Source: Platanthera guangdongensis
Lineage: Eukaryota > Streptophyta > Magnoliopsida > Asparagales > Orchidaceae
NCBI GenBank assembly: GCA_039583875.1
Contig: CM077155.1
Span: forward strand, 10,156,043 to 10,220,042
DNA: 64,000 bases
Reading direction: 5' to 3'
A program made the position numbers and the translations under genes. The notes beneath the pieces were generated by a model. That model was given only the letters and a program-made list of their open reading frames with translations, made no database searches and was not told the DNA's origin. Shown here one piece after another: positions 53,717-63,570 of this stretch (positions are counted from its first letter, which is position 1; each line of letters begins with the position of its first letter).

Positions 53717-55281
53717 TTAGCAGAAACAAACTTGATGGGGGGTTGACAAAATATTTTTCTTAACAATGGGGGGCAAACTTGATGAAGCACCCAAGCCCAG
53801 CTTGCCATTTAGTCTGGCATTGACAGTGTTTGTAATGTCCATCAGCTTGAGGCTTCTCCCATTGAGAGTTTCCTCAAGTTGTTTAGCCTCACACAACTCA
53901 GTATTTAACAGGATAATTTGTTCATTAACTAAATTTAATTCATCCTTTAACCTGTTATTTTCAGAAATAACATTTTCTTGGTTTCCTAGTTTTTCCCTAA
54001 GTGTCTTAATTTCCTTTTCTGAATTTATTAAATCTATGCACATGATTTTAAATTCAGATTTGAATGAATCAGAGTTATAATCAAAAGAAGAAAATACCTA
54101 ATTAGCTTCAAATTCTGAAGCTTCTTCATTGTCAGATGCATCTTCATCTGATTGGCTCCTGGAGGCATTAATGGCCATGAGGCATACTTTTTGGCCCCTG
54201 CCTCCTCTTCTTCTTCACTGGAGCTGGAAGATGAGGATTCCTCTTCTGATTCACTGCAGCTTTCAGCTATAAATCCTTTCTCCTTCTTCTTGTGTTTGTT
54301 GGAGGAAGGCCTGCTGCTTTGCTGTCTTCTTGTATCCTTCTCTCTTCTCTTCTCCTTCTTCTGAGTCTCTGGACACTCTGAGAGGAAGTGTCCAGGTTTT
54401 TTGCAGCCAAAGCACACCACTTCTTTAGTGGGGGTTTTATCATACCTTGGTTTGTCATCCAGCCTGGATGACTTTCTTCTGAAGTCATTCCTTGCCATCT
54501 TATAGAATCTCTTGGCAAAGAGAGACATCATTTCTTCATTCATTGTTGGAGTCTCAGTCTCTTCAGCATCTTTGAATGTAATGCTGTGCTCCTTCCTTGC
54601 TGGTGGAGGTATTCTTTGCTCAACTGCCTCTCTGGATTTGATGAGCTGTTCATAGGACTTTAGCTTTCCTAAAAGAGATTCAGTGGAAATCTCATTCAGG
54701 CTCCTGACCTCCTTGATGGGCCAGATCCTTGAATCCCATGAGCTTGGAAAGCACATAAGGATTTTATCATTCACCTCTGTGACGGTGATGTCCTTGTCCA
54801 AGGTTTTCAGCTCATTGATTATTGAGCTCAAACTATTGTACATGTCAGCTACTGATTCAGCTTCCTCCTTCTTGAAATTCTCATATTGGGATATGAGATT
54901 GCATCTCCTATCCTTTCTTTCATCAGCAGATCCAGCCACCATTTGATTGAGGGAATCCCAGATGGCTTTGGCTGATGTGCATTCAACCACTTTTTGAAAA
55001 ATGTCATCTGACATTGTTTGGGCCAGAATATTCATGGCCTTGGCATCAACAATTTTTGCCTTCTTTTGGGCCTCAGTCCACTCAGGTGGTTGAACTGCAT
55101 TGTTGCTGGATGTTGCTATAGAGGTGGAGGCAGGTGGTTGAGGAGGACCTGTCACAATGGAATTGAAAATATCTTCATCAATAGAGTTCATATATAACTT
55201 GATTCTTGCCTTCCAGATGGCAAACCTATTTAGGTTGCAAACTGGAGGTCTGGTGCTTGCATACTCTTTGTTCTATGACAT
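53717..55281 (-). pseudogene. gag: gag of Cop-9
   Basis: The likely start is ATG 55281, but codon 3 is TAG (55273-55275). The best open frame begins at ATG 55191. FAIWKARIKLYMNS and the UBN2-type gag region follow (KAIWDSLNQMVAG, LISQYENFKKEEAESVAD, ILMCFPSSWDSRIWPIKE). The CCHC knuckle is CFGCKKPGHFLSEC. A Lys/Arg-rich then Ser/Glu-rich acidic segment follows, then (after a frame change near 54160 and a stop near 54100) a coiled coil LREKLGNQENVISENNRLKD. Confidence 0.9.
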
Positions 55282-55371
55282 ACTGTGTGTGAATATCTAA
55301 TAGAAATGACAAGACAGATCTAACTCAGGATATTTGGTTCAAGGGTTAGCTTGTACAACCAAAGGAATCCA

Positions 55372-55384
55372 GGCTCTGATACCA
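55372..55384 (-). other. Primer-binding site of Cop-9
   Basis: Minus-strand TGGTATCAGAGCC two bases after the LTR end; iMet-tRNA type. Confidence 0.88.
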
Positions 55385-55800
55385 ATTGAAAGTGAGGGGT
55401 TAGATCTGGAATACTGTAGAGGGGGGTGAATAGAGTATCCTTACAAAACTTTACAACTTTTTTCCACAAATAAAACTTATGAATCAAACTATCCGAAGTT
55501 AAGTTAATCTACCACAGGTGTCGTAGAATATAAACTAATTAAATACTAACACATATATCCTAACTAGCACAGCCACATTAAGAAACAAAAGAAAAGATCA
55601 ACCAGACAACATAAGAAATTTATAGTGGTTCCACAACCTGGGTACATCCACTCTTCTACCACCATGGTAGGAATCCACTTAGATTTTTGATCAGGTGCCT
55701 GACACCAATGAGTTTTTGTTCAGGTGCTCAAAAACCAAACCTCAAGTCTTTTGATCAGGTGACTTGCAACTAGGAATAACTTTGGAAGGGAGTTAAGAAC

Positions 55801-55808
55801 CCTTTATA
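55801..55808 (-). promoter_or_regulatory. TATA box of the Cop-9 5' LTR
   Basis: Minus-strand TATAAAGG about 700 bp downstream of the TCGTCGA array and about 415 bp before the LTR end. Confidence 0.6.
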
Positions 55809-56510
55809 CAGTGGGGGTGAGAGATTGATTATGTCTTCTCTTTCTCAAAACAACTGAGAAGACTTATGTGGATTTGATGTTAGCAAAGGCTCCCCCTGAG
55901 ATGTAGAATGGTTCAGGAAATTAGAGCTTTGGTTCAGGGTGATTGGCCTTCAAACTATTGCTTTAACCAGATGAACTCCTGGAACTTCTTGACAGATAGA
56001 AGATTTGTTGTCCTTTGAAGAGTCCTGGCAGAAGACAGAAGAAGACTCTTGATTTGGATTGGCTATTCTTCTTCTTCTTCTTCAGCTTGATGTACTTTCG
56101 CTGGTTAGGGCTTGTTTTTCTGTATCAACTTTCTTTTTCTTTTTGTCTCAGAGAATTGTCGAGAGAGAGTAGAAGAAGATTCTTAATTAACAGACTGACT
56201 GTCTGTCTCTCTATCTGTCTTTGTAAGAAAGAGATGGAAAATCCCTTTTTGTATATACCATATTATCTTCCTCTTGAAATTTGAAATTCTTCTGCATTCA
56301 TTGCTGACGACGTGGAGAATATTTTGCATTGAATGATTTCCCCAACTGTCCTATTGAAAAACGACAACCAATAATCCTAATGAAGACAGTAATCGATGGT
56401 TGCTTCTAACGGTAATATTCAGAGAATATTTTAGCATTGATTACTCAGGAATTATTGTCATAGAATAAGTACAGATGTATGAAAATAACTAAGTCTGGTT
56501 CTTCACAGAA

Positions 56511-57120
56511 TTCGTCAATCTGGGTCCAAAGTTCGTCGAGCTGTGAAGTCAAGTTCGTCGACCAGATAATGATTGTTCATTGAGCTGAGATCCAAGATCG
56601 TCGACCGCAGAACAGACAACTGCTTTCTCCAGAGCCTTGTCAATTCTGTGCATGAAGTTCGTCGAGCTGTTAATGTAAGTTTGTCGACTGGAGTTCAACA
56701 AAGTGTTTCTGGACTTAGAATATTTTGGAATGAAGTGCTGAAGTGGAGTTGCCAGAAATCGTCGACCTGAGAACTAGATTCGTCGACCTGAGAACTTCTA
56801 ACTGCTAGATAAGTCTTGCCAAGAATGTGGTCTAAGTTCGTCGAGCAGAGAAGGTGAATTCGTCGACTAGAGTATAATCTTGGACTTAGGATATTTACTT
56901 ATTTCTGGAATAGGATGTTGAAGTAGAATACCCATAGATCGTCGACTTGAATATCAAGTTCGTCGAGTGGAGTTCAGAGAAATTCTGGACTTGAAATGTT
57001 GAAGTAGTGTCCATAAATCGTCGACCTGTGTCCCAAGTTCGCTGCTCAGCTCAGAGAATTGTCTCTGTGATCGTCGAGCTGAGCACGACTTTCATCGACC
57101 TGAGTTCGACGAACGTCGAA
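56511..57120 (-). repeat. TCGTCGA motif array, Cop-9 5' LTR
   Basis: Same array as 45691-46302. Some sites are now TTCATTGA, TTTGTCGA or TTCGTCAA, that is, with C-to-T or G-to-A changes relative to the other LTR. Confidence 0.9.
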
Positions 57121-57310
57121 CTCATTTTTGATTCTCTAAAAAACTCTAAGTCTAGAGTCTATATGCAGTCTATTGATAGCTGGTCCATGTAGTGTTAACT
57201 CTAAGGACTTGGCCTATACTCTAAAACATAACCATGACCCTGGCTATACATGTTGGGTTAGATGATCCTAACTTAGTGAACCTAGCCCAAATCAAACTAG
57301 GGATCCAACA

Positions 57311-59409
57311 GTGAGTCTTGATTGGACATAAAAAAAATTTCTCTCTGCCAATCTACCTTGGCCGAGTTAAACTCAGCCCAACTTTAACATCAGGAATTTA
57401 TTTCCTGAGTCTACCTATAATGAACTAAGATTTACTTAGTCCTAACTACTTCACAACAACAAGTATATATTTACTTGAGAATGAAGTGACTTGCAGAACA
57501 ATGTTCTGCCCTTCTCTGAACTGAACCTGAAGCTCAGCGCTAACTTCTTATTCATAACACCAGTGATATTCCTGTTGGAGCTGTGAAGTGACTACAGCAC
57601 AAATAGCTACAAACTGAGCTTAAAGTTTCTCAGCTCAACTTCTTCAGAGCAACAAGTATGCTTGTGCTGGAAGCAACTTGCAGAACCCTGTTCTGCCCCT
57701 TATTTTTTCCTGGGCTGAGGTGATTCAGCCGTAACTTTGACTCCTAAGGAATATTCTGCCGAGCCTTCTTTTAGATCTCTGCTTCATCAAGCTTTCTTCT
57801 CTTCACAGCTTATAGATAAAGATCTTCAGGATATTGCTTATATAACTGGAACTGTAAAGGATCTGCAGCAGGGGTCGCCCCTTGGCTTCTTTCTCTTTCC
57901 TCTGAGAAATAATTTGAACTTGCTTACTGGTTCGGGTGAGAATGACACCAACTATCTTTCTTGAGATCACAGATCCTGCAGCTGGGGTTAGGCCTTAGCT
58001 GCTTTCTTTTCCTCAGAGTTTAACTATGAACTTAGTGAAGTTGATGAAGAAGATAACAACTAACTTACTCTTCGTCTTGCTGACTTGAGCTTCCTGTTTT
58101 TTAGCACAACAACAATGGCTATGAAGAAGAACAGCCAGATGGCTCCTCAAAATAAGGCTGCTTTCCTCTATAAATCCTTTTCCTTTTATTGATTATGACC
58201 TAGCGACTCTTTGAGTAGTGGGCCCCACGCCATTAATGTGCAACAACAACCTTGCTTTAACTCAACTGTCGTACAGTAGATCTGCGGCAAGATTTATTGC
58301 ATACTGTAACCACCCGCCACTAATTTGAAATATGTTGACTTGTGGACTTGTTAACTTCACCAGCTGTGGACGTAGCCAAAAATTAAGCATCATTAGTATA
58401 GGTGTTGAGTGAGGGTCCTTCACTCAGTGCCAAATCACTTAGACAGATTTACTTTCTCTTGGCGTTGAGTGAGTTGCCTTCACTCAATGCCAAACAACTT
58501 AGAATATAAATCTGTTTCTAGGCGTTGAGTGAATCAGCTTCACTCAACGACAACTTGCTTTGCTCAGCTTTATGCTGCTTGGCGTTGAGTGAGTGAGCAT
58601 CACTCAACGCCAAACTCCTTAGACAAAATTCTGTCTTCACTAGGCGTTGAGAGCGTTGAGTGTGTCTTCATGACTCAATGAGTTTTGTCCTAGAAAAATC
58701 TTTCTGTATCTTAGGCGTTGAGAGCAAACTCTGTTCGACGAACTCTGAACTCAGCTCGATGAATTCTGAACTCAATTCAACTAGCTCAGAATCTCAAACT
58801 CTGAGCATAGTTCGACGAACGATGAGATCAGCTCGACGAATTATGAACTTAGTTTGACTAACTCAGATTCTCAAGCTCTGAGCTTAGTTCAACGAACTTT
58901 GAGAACAACTCAACGAACGATGAACTTAGTTTGACTAACTCAGAACTCAGTTAGACTAACAGCTTTTTGCTGGGTGGCATTGAGTGTGTCTTCATCACTA
59001 AATGCCAAACTACTTAGTCATATTTCTATCTTTAGCTTTATGGCATTGAGTAAGTCAAGTCCACTCAACGCCCGTGGACATAGCCATATTTCCAGGTTGC
59101 CAATAGTTACTCTTAGAGTAAATAATCTATATTCAACATTTTTTGCTTACCTGGCATTGAGTGAATAAACTTCACACAATGCTTGTGGACTTTGGCAAAT
59201 TCCTGCCTTTCCAGCATCTTCTCTTATTGTCCAACTTTCTGCCCTATGACCACCTATCACATCACTTGGACAATCTGTCTGGACTTGTTCCATGAAACAT
59301 CATGCACATTATGAGCTTAAACAACATCAAATACAGTTATGCTCTTAGTGTTAATGGTGATGCCTCTTCAAATCCACTCTAGGGAACATTGTGGGCAATG
59401 CACCTAACA
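57311..59409 (-). repeat. 3' LTR of Cop-8, promoter-side part
   Basis: On the minus strand it begins TGTTAGGTGCATTG at 59409, after the tract AATAGGGGGAGAT. It holds hairpin and TCGACGAA motif arrays (58401-59186). 57316-58400 is gene-free and has a TATA-like TATATAAG (minus, about 57840). It continues at 28738. Confidence 0.85.
58401..59186 (-). repeat. GGCGTTGAGTGA hairpin array in Cop-8 U3
   Basis: Eight or so hairpins of GGCGTTGAGTGA-loop-TCACTCAACGCC type recur every 60-70 bp, except for a gap filled by TCGACGAA-type motifs (58729-58950). The best is a perfect 14-bp stem with a 7-base loop (58579-58592 / 58600-58613). Most others differ by CG-to-TG or CA changes. Confidence 0.88.
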
Positions 59410-61142
59410 ATCTCCCCCTATTTGAAGAAGGCAGAACACCCAGCAATACTAAGAAGCATTAACATAAAAAGCAGATTAACTTTATGTACACCATTTAACT
59501 GCATTGACTCAATAAATCAAGTCAATGCATACTTATACTACTTGAACAATTGCTCAAGTAATATGCACCCTCCTTTATACCACTTAATATTTAAATGGAG
59601 AAATAATAAAAGCACTGACTCAACTTGACCTGATCATGTTAAGTATTACTTCCACATATCCCTCTTATGTATTGCCTCCCATCTCCCCTTTTCTGGCTTC
59701 TTCAATAGGTATATCTATTATGGGAGGAGATTGGATCAAGGGAGAGATTATCTCTTGATCATAGTCAAAGTCCTATGTTGATACTACTAAGAAAATTAGC
59801 CTATTAATCACACCACTTGAATAGGGGTCATAGCTTTTGTCTTGATACATTGAAACCACACAACACTGTATCGCTTGAACTTGCTGCACACATAGTTCCA
59901 CTTACTGGTGACACCACCTCACTACAGCCCCTTGACTCTTGAATGAACCATGGATCCACTTGAGCTGACTGCTAGCTATTCCTCTTCTCCTGTAACAATA
60001 CTGTTTTATCAGCAATAGTCCTTCTTAGACTCAAAGAAGATTATGACTATGTCATAAGAAATCTCCCCCTTAGTCTGTGCAATGTCCTTAGGACAAACTG
60101 ATCAGCAGTGAAGATCTCTGATCATCTACAATAGCTAGTTGCTCCTTCTCAACAGTAGACTGATCCGGTTCCAGCAAGTGCTGGACTTGCTTCCCTCAGC
60201 AGGAGCACCACTATAATCATATCTAATGGACACATAAGTCCATTTAAGTCCTGATACCACATGAGAATCTTTTGAAAGACACTAAAATTTCTGTTTGGTA
60301 ATTTTAAGTTCGACGAATTTTTCAGATTTCGTCGAGCTCTGTTCAACAAATTATTCTAATTTCTTCGAGCTCCGTTAGATGTATGATGGTGATTTCGTCG
60401 AGCTCCATTCATGCCGATGCTTAGCAACTCCATAGCACTTGAAAGCCTTTTTATAGTATTGATATTACCTCAAAAATAATCTTCCATAGAGCTATTACTG
60501 GATTTACAGCCACTGTGCACAGTAAATCCCTTGCACCTTTCACAGTCTCTTATTTCTGAGCCAGATCTTCTCCCCTTTTTTAGCAACAGACTTGCCTTTA
60601 GCTTCAGCTTTCTTATCAGCAACACAAGAGTGTTCAGCCCACGGAGTACTATCTTGATCATTATATTGATCTGCCCACTTGATCACTCCTTTCTTGGTTT
60701 CTGAATAGACAGGGAGGAGCTGGTCTGCTTGGATTCTTTTCTCCCTTTAGCTGATTGCAAATGATACTAATGGTGCAGCTGCCAGCTTTCTCTTATCATG
60801 AGGCTGAATTTTCTTCTGCAGTTGCTGACTTTGAGACCATTTGAACCTTGAATGATCTTTCCTTGAAACATCATTTCATTCTGATACCAAGTCTTTCTTT
60901 ACACTACTATTCCAAATAGGAATGAGCTGACTTGTATCAACAATAGCTGAAGCAATCCAGCTGTTCTTGTAAACTGATTTGCTTGTCATCTTCAACCAGG
61001 TGCCATTACTGGGTAGTTTCCCTCTCAGCCTCTGCACTGTCCATAGGAACAAGCTGATCCTCAGCAGTAATGCTGATCTATTCTATGTTGGGGAAACTCT
61101 GGATAAGAATCAAGATTGTTCAGCAACCTTGACTGAACATGA
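59410..61142 (-). other. Internal 3' region of Cop-8, no intact gene
   Basis: The purine tract is at 59410-59423, and a second tract (minus AAGGGGGAGAT) at about 60061-60070. A related but decayed copy of the latter's surroundings lies near 61015. TCGTCGA motifs occur at 60310-60410. Short minus frames (60149-60349, 60470-60661) show no recognisable domain. Repeated purine tracts before the 3' LTR are known in Sireviruses. Confidence 0.6.
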
Positions 61143-61299
61143 TGTTGGATCCCTAGTTGGATTTGGATTGGATTCACTAAACTAGGATGTTTGATCCAAC
61201 CTGTATAGCCAGGGTCATGTTTGTATCCTAGAGTCTAGGCCATGTCCTTAGAGTTAACACTTCATGAACCAGCCATCAACAGACTGCAGAAGACTCAAG
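61143..61299 (+). repeat. LTR-12: start of a Cop-9-family LTR
   Basis: TGTTGGATCCCTAGTTGG and the next 150 bases match the start of the Cop-9 LTR (46494 or 57310 read on minus), with moderate divergence. It is cut at 61299 by Cop-13; the rest lies outside the window. Confidence 0.85.
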
Positions 61300-61444
61300 T
61301 GTTGGGTACATTGGTCAAATGTACCTGATTTGAAGAAGCCTTCCCTAACTCAATGATATGCATCATAATGTATTTGATGTTTGTTTGAGTTACTTGTGCA
61401 GGTTAGGTATACACTGGACTGAAGCTAAAAGTTTCTAAGTCCAT

Positions 61445-62436
61445 GTGTCGACACCCAGAGGAAAAGTGTCGACACTTGAGAAAGCTTGTGTCGACACCCA
61501 GACAAGTAGTGTCGACACTTGAAGTCATTGTGTCGACACCTGGAATGAAGAGTCGACACCAGTCAGAAAGTGTCGACACTTGGAGCTGTGTCGACACTCA
61601 GTGAAGAAGTATGCAGAAAAGCTGTGTCGACACTTAGCAGAAGTGTCGACACCTAGAAGAACTGTGTCTACACCAGAAAGTGTCGACACTTGGAGCTATG
61701 TCGACACTCAGCAAAAGTATGCAGAGTCTAAGTAAAAGTGTCGACACTCAACACAATGTGTCGACACTATGCTGAAGAGTCAGTATTTGAAGTAAGTGTC
61801 GACACTCAACACAATGTGTCGACACTATGCTGAAGAGTCAGTATTTGAAGTAAGTGTCGACACTCAACACAATGTGTCGACACTATGCTGAAGAGTCAGT
61901 ATTTGAAGAAAGTGTCGACACTCAGCACAATGTGTCGACACACAACCAGGAGAGTCAACACTTGAAGAAAGTGTCGACACTCAGCACAATGTGTCGACAC
62001 TTAGTTGAAGACTCTACACTTGAAGAAAGTGTCGACACAAGGAGCTGTGTCGACACTTAGCAAAGAACAGAAAAATTACAAAATATTCTAAGTACAAGTG
62101 TCGACACTAAAGGAATGTGTCGACACTCAGCTGAAGAAACAAAAGTGAAGACTTGTGTCGACACCAAGAAGCAGTGTCGACACTTGACAGTTTCAACACA
62201 TGAAGATGTGTCGACACAAAGAACATGTGTCGACACTTAGAAGAATACAGTTAAAGAATGAAGTACAAGTATTTGTGTCGACACTCAATTTAAGTGTTGA
62301 CACATGCAGAAGAATCTGTGTCGAGACATACAAGGAATTGTGTCGACACCTTGTAGACTTGTGTCGACACTTACACAACATGTGTCGACACTTAGTCTAT
62401 AAGTGTCGACACTTAAGAACAGAAAGTCTCGACACT
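61445..62436 (+). repeat. GTGTCGACAC palindrome array in Cop-13 U3
   Basis: About 40 sites with GTGTCGACAC or TGTCGACA cores in 1 kb, alternating with 10-25-bp spacers. Part of it has expanded as 58-bp tandem units (61738-62028). Confidence 0.92.
61738..62028 (+). repeat. 58-bp tandem repeat x5, Cop-13 U3
   Basis: Units start at 61738, 61796, 61854, 61912 and 61971. Each holds two palindromes, GTGTCGACACTCA and TGTGTCGACAC. The first three are nearly identical. Confidence 0.93.
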
Positions 62437-62568
62437 ATCTGACAGTTAGAGAATTTCAAGAAGTGACTGGTTGACATGACAGCTGCCGATCCAGCCGGTC
62501 TACTGCAACTGTCAGAGGAATCAGAAGTCTGTTATGAACCGGATCAGCCGGTTACCATGAAGGAAGCC

Positions 62569-62576
62569 TATAAATA
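62569..62576 (+). promoter_or_regulatory. TATA box of Cop-13
   Basis: TATAAATA in CCTATAAATAGGC, about 130 bp downstream of the palindrome array and 890 bp before the LTR end. It is a strong plant-type TATA box. Confidence 0.75.
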
Positions 62577-62994
62577 GGCACCCATTGTTTACAGAAATTG
62601 ATTGATTGTTGGTGGTTACAAGTAGTTGTGAAGAATACTTAAAGTGGTTGATCAGATTAAATCAAGAAGTAATACATAGAGGATCAACACAAGAAGATCT
62701 GACAGTCCAACTGCAGATCTAAGAAGTTGGAGAGAGAGATAGCTCCAATCAAGAATTCAGTCTTTGGAACTAAGGCTGAGAAGAAGGATTCAGAAACATC
62801 TGGATCTCAAGAAGCAGAGGTCAAGGAACAGCTGCAGAAGATTCAGACTAATTCAGTTCTAACTCAAGAAGCTTTGAAGGAAGCTAAGTCAGTTTGGATC
62901 TAACTGAGTTCTTCCAAGAACTCTTCAAGAAACTCTCAACTCCTCTCTTATTTTCTGAGTTGTAGAGTTAGCAATTGTATTTCTATTTTAACTT

Positions 62995-63203
62995 GTAGGA
63001 TCCATTGGATCTGAGAGAATTGTAAGCCTATATTATAAAGGCTGAGGGTAGGGCTTGATTGCCTGAGTGTAGGAGTTGAAGAACTCTGAGTGTAGGCCTT
63101 AATTGGCTGAGTGTAGGCCTGGGTGGCTGAGTGTAGGCCTTTGTGGCTGAGTGTAAGGCTTTGGGCCTGAGGTGTAGGAACCTAGTTGGGTTCTGAGCTA
63201 GTG
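62995..63203 (+). other. Leader hairpin array of Cop-13 (9 units)
   Basis: In sense orientation units read GTAG-arm-loop-arm-TGAG. Arms: GATCC/GGATC, AGCCT/AGGCT, GGC/GCC, GAGTT/AACTC, GCC/GGC (three times, 20-bp period at 63100-63160), AGGC/GCCT and GAA/TTC. The array lies downstream of the TATA box. Confidence 0.83.
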
Positions 63204-63467
63204 GAGAAGTTTGGCCGAATCTAGTACACTGCTAGATAGGCGAAGGGGGAAAGTGGATGTACCCAAAGATTGGGGAACCACTATAAATCTTGTGTATTCT
63301 GTGCTGTGATTGTGCTGTGTTGTGAATTGTTGTGTTTGCTGTGAGAACTTATTCAGAAATCTGTGTTATAAAACTGTTGTGCTGCCAACAAGTTTTAAAA
63401 AGGTTTTGGTCACCTATTCACCCCCCCCCCCCCCCCCTCTAGGTGTTTAGGTACCATATCTTTCAAG

Positions 63468-63485
63468 TGGTATCAAAGCGAGGTT
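63468..63485 (+). other. Primer-binding site of Cop-13
   Basis: TGGTATCAAAGCGAGG two bases after the LTR end; an iMet-tRNA-type site with one change. Confidence 0.82.
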
Positions 63486-63570
63486 CCTCAAAAAGGACTA
63501 ACTGTCTGAGGAGATCCAGTTTGGCAGATTCAGTGTAAGTCAGGAAACAGTTTCAAGAAAATCAAGAAGC

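Larger units (their letters stand above)
28744..57310 (-). mobile_element. Cop-9: Sirevirus-like copia element with extra 3' reading frame
   Basis: Minus-strand order: 5' LTR 57310-55387, iMet-type primer site, gag, protease, integrase, RT/RNase H, an extra reading frame (49630-46685), purine tract, 3' LTR (46494-45053 plus 29185-28744). Without Gyp-10 it would be about 12.7 kb. The target duplication is GTGAG. The RT box [11 protein letters not shown] and the extra frame beyond pol suggest the SIRE/Sirevirus lineage (inference from family knowledge). All frames are broken. Confidence 0.92.
55387..57310 (-). repeat. 5' LTR of Cop-9 (1.92 kb)
   Basis: Minus-strand TGTTGGATCCCTAG (57310) to CTTTCA (55387). 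It holds the TCGTCGA array, TATA box, GTGGATGTACCC box (about 55640) and a G run (55416-55421). It is the intact counterpart of the 3' LTR split by Gyp-10. Confidence 0.94.
28022..61142 (-). mobile_element. Cop-8: copia element 3' part, split by Cop-9
   Basis: Its 3' LTR is 28022-28743 plus 57311-59409 (2.8 kb once Cop-9 is removed). A purine tract (minus AATAGGGGGAGAT) and non-coding internal DNA follow up to 61142. There another LTR begins. The flank left of 28022 is GTTAT; the partner copy is outside. No gag or pol is left in the window. Confidence 0.83.
61300..63465 (+). repeat. 5' LTR of Cop-13 (2.17 kb)
   Basis: TGTTGGGTACATTGG to ATATCTTTCA. It holds the GTGTCGACAC array (61445-62436), TATA box, gene-free leader, hairpin array, the box GGGGAACCACTATAAA (63272-63287) and a run of 17 C (63421-63437). 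It is about 500 bp longer than the Cop-1 LTR, mainly in the U3 array. Confidence 0.93.

Noticed and set aside
53766..54080. Plus-strand 104-codon frame opposite Cop-9 gag
   Set aside because: Antisense shadow of the coiled-coil gag segment.
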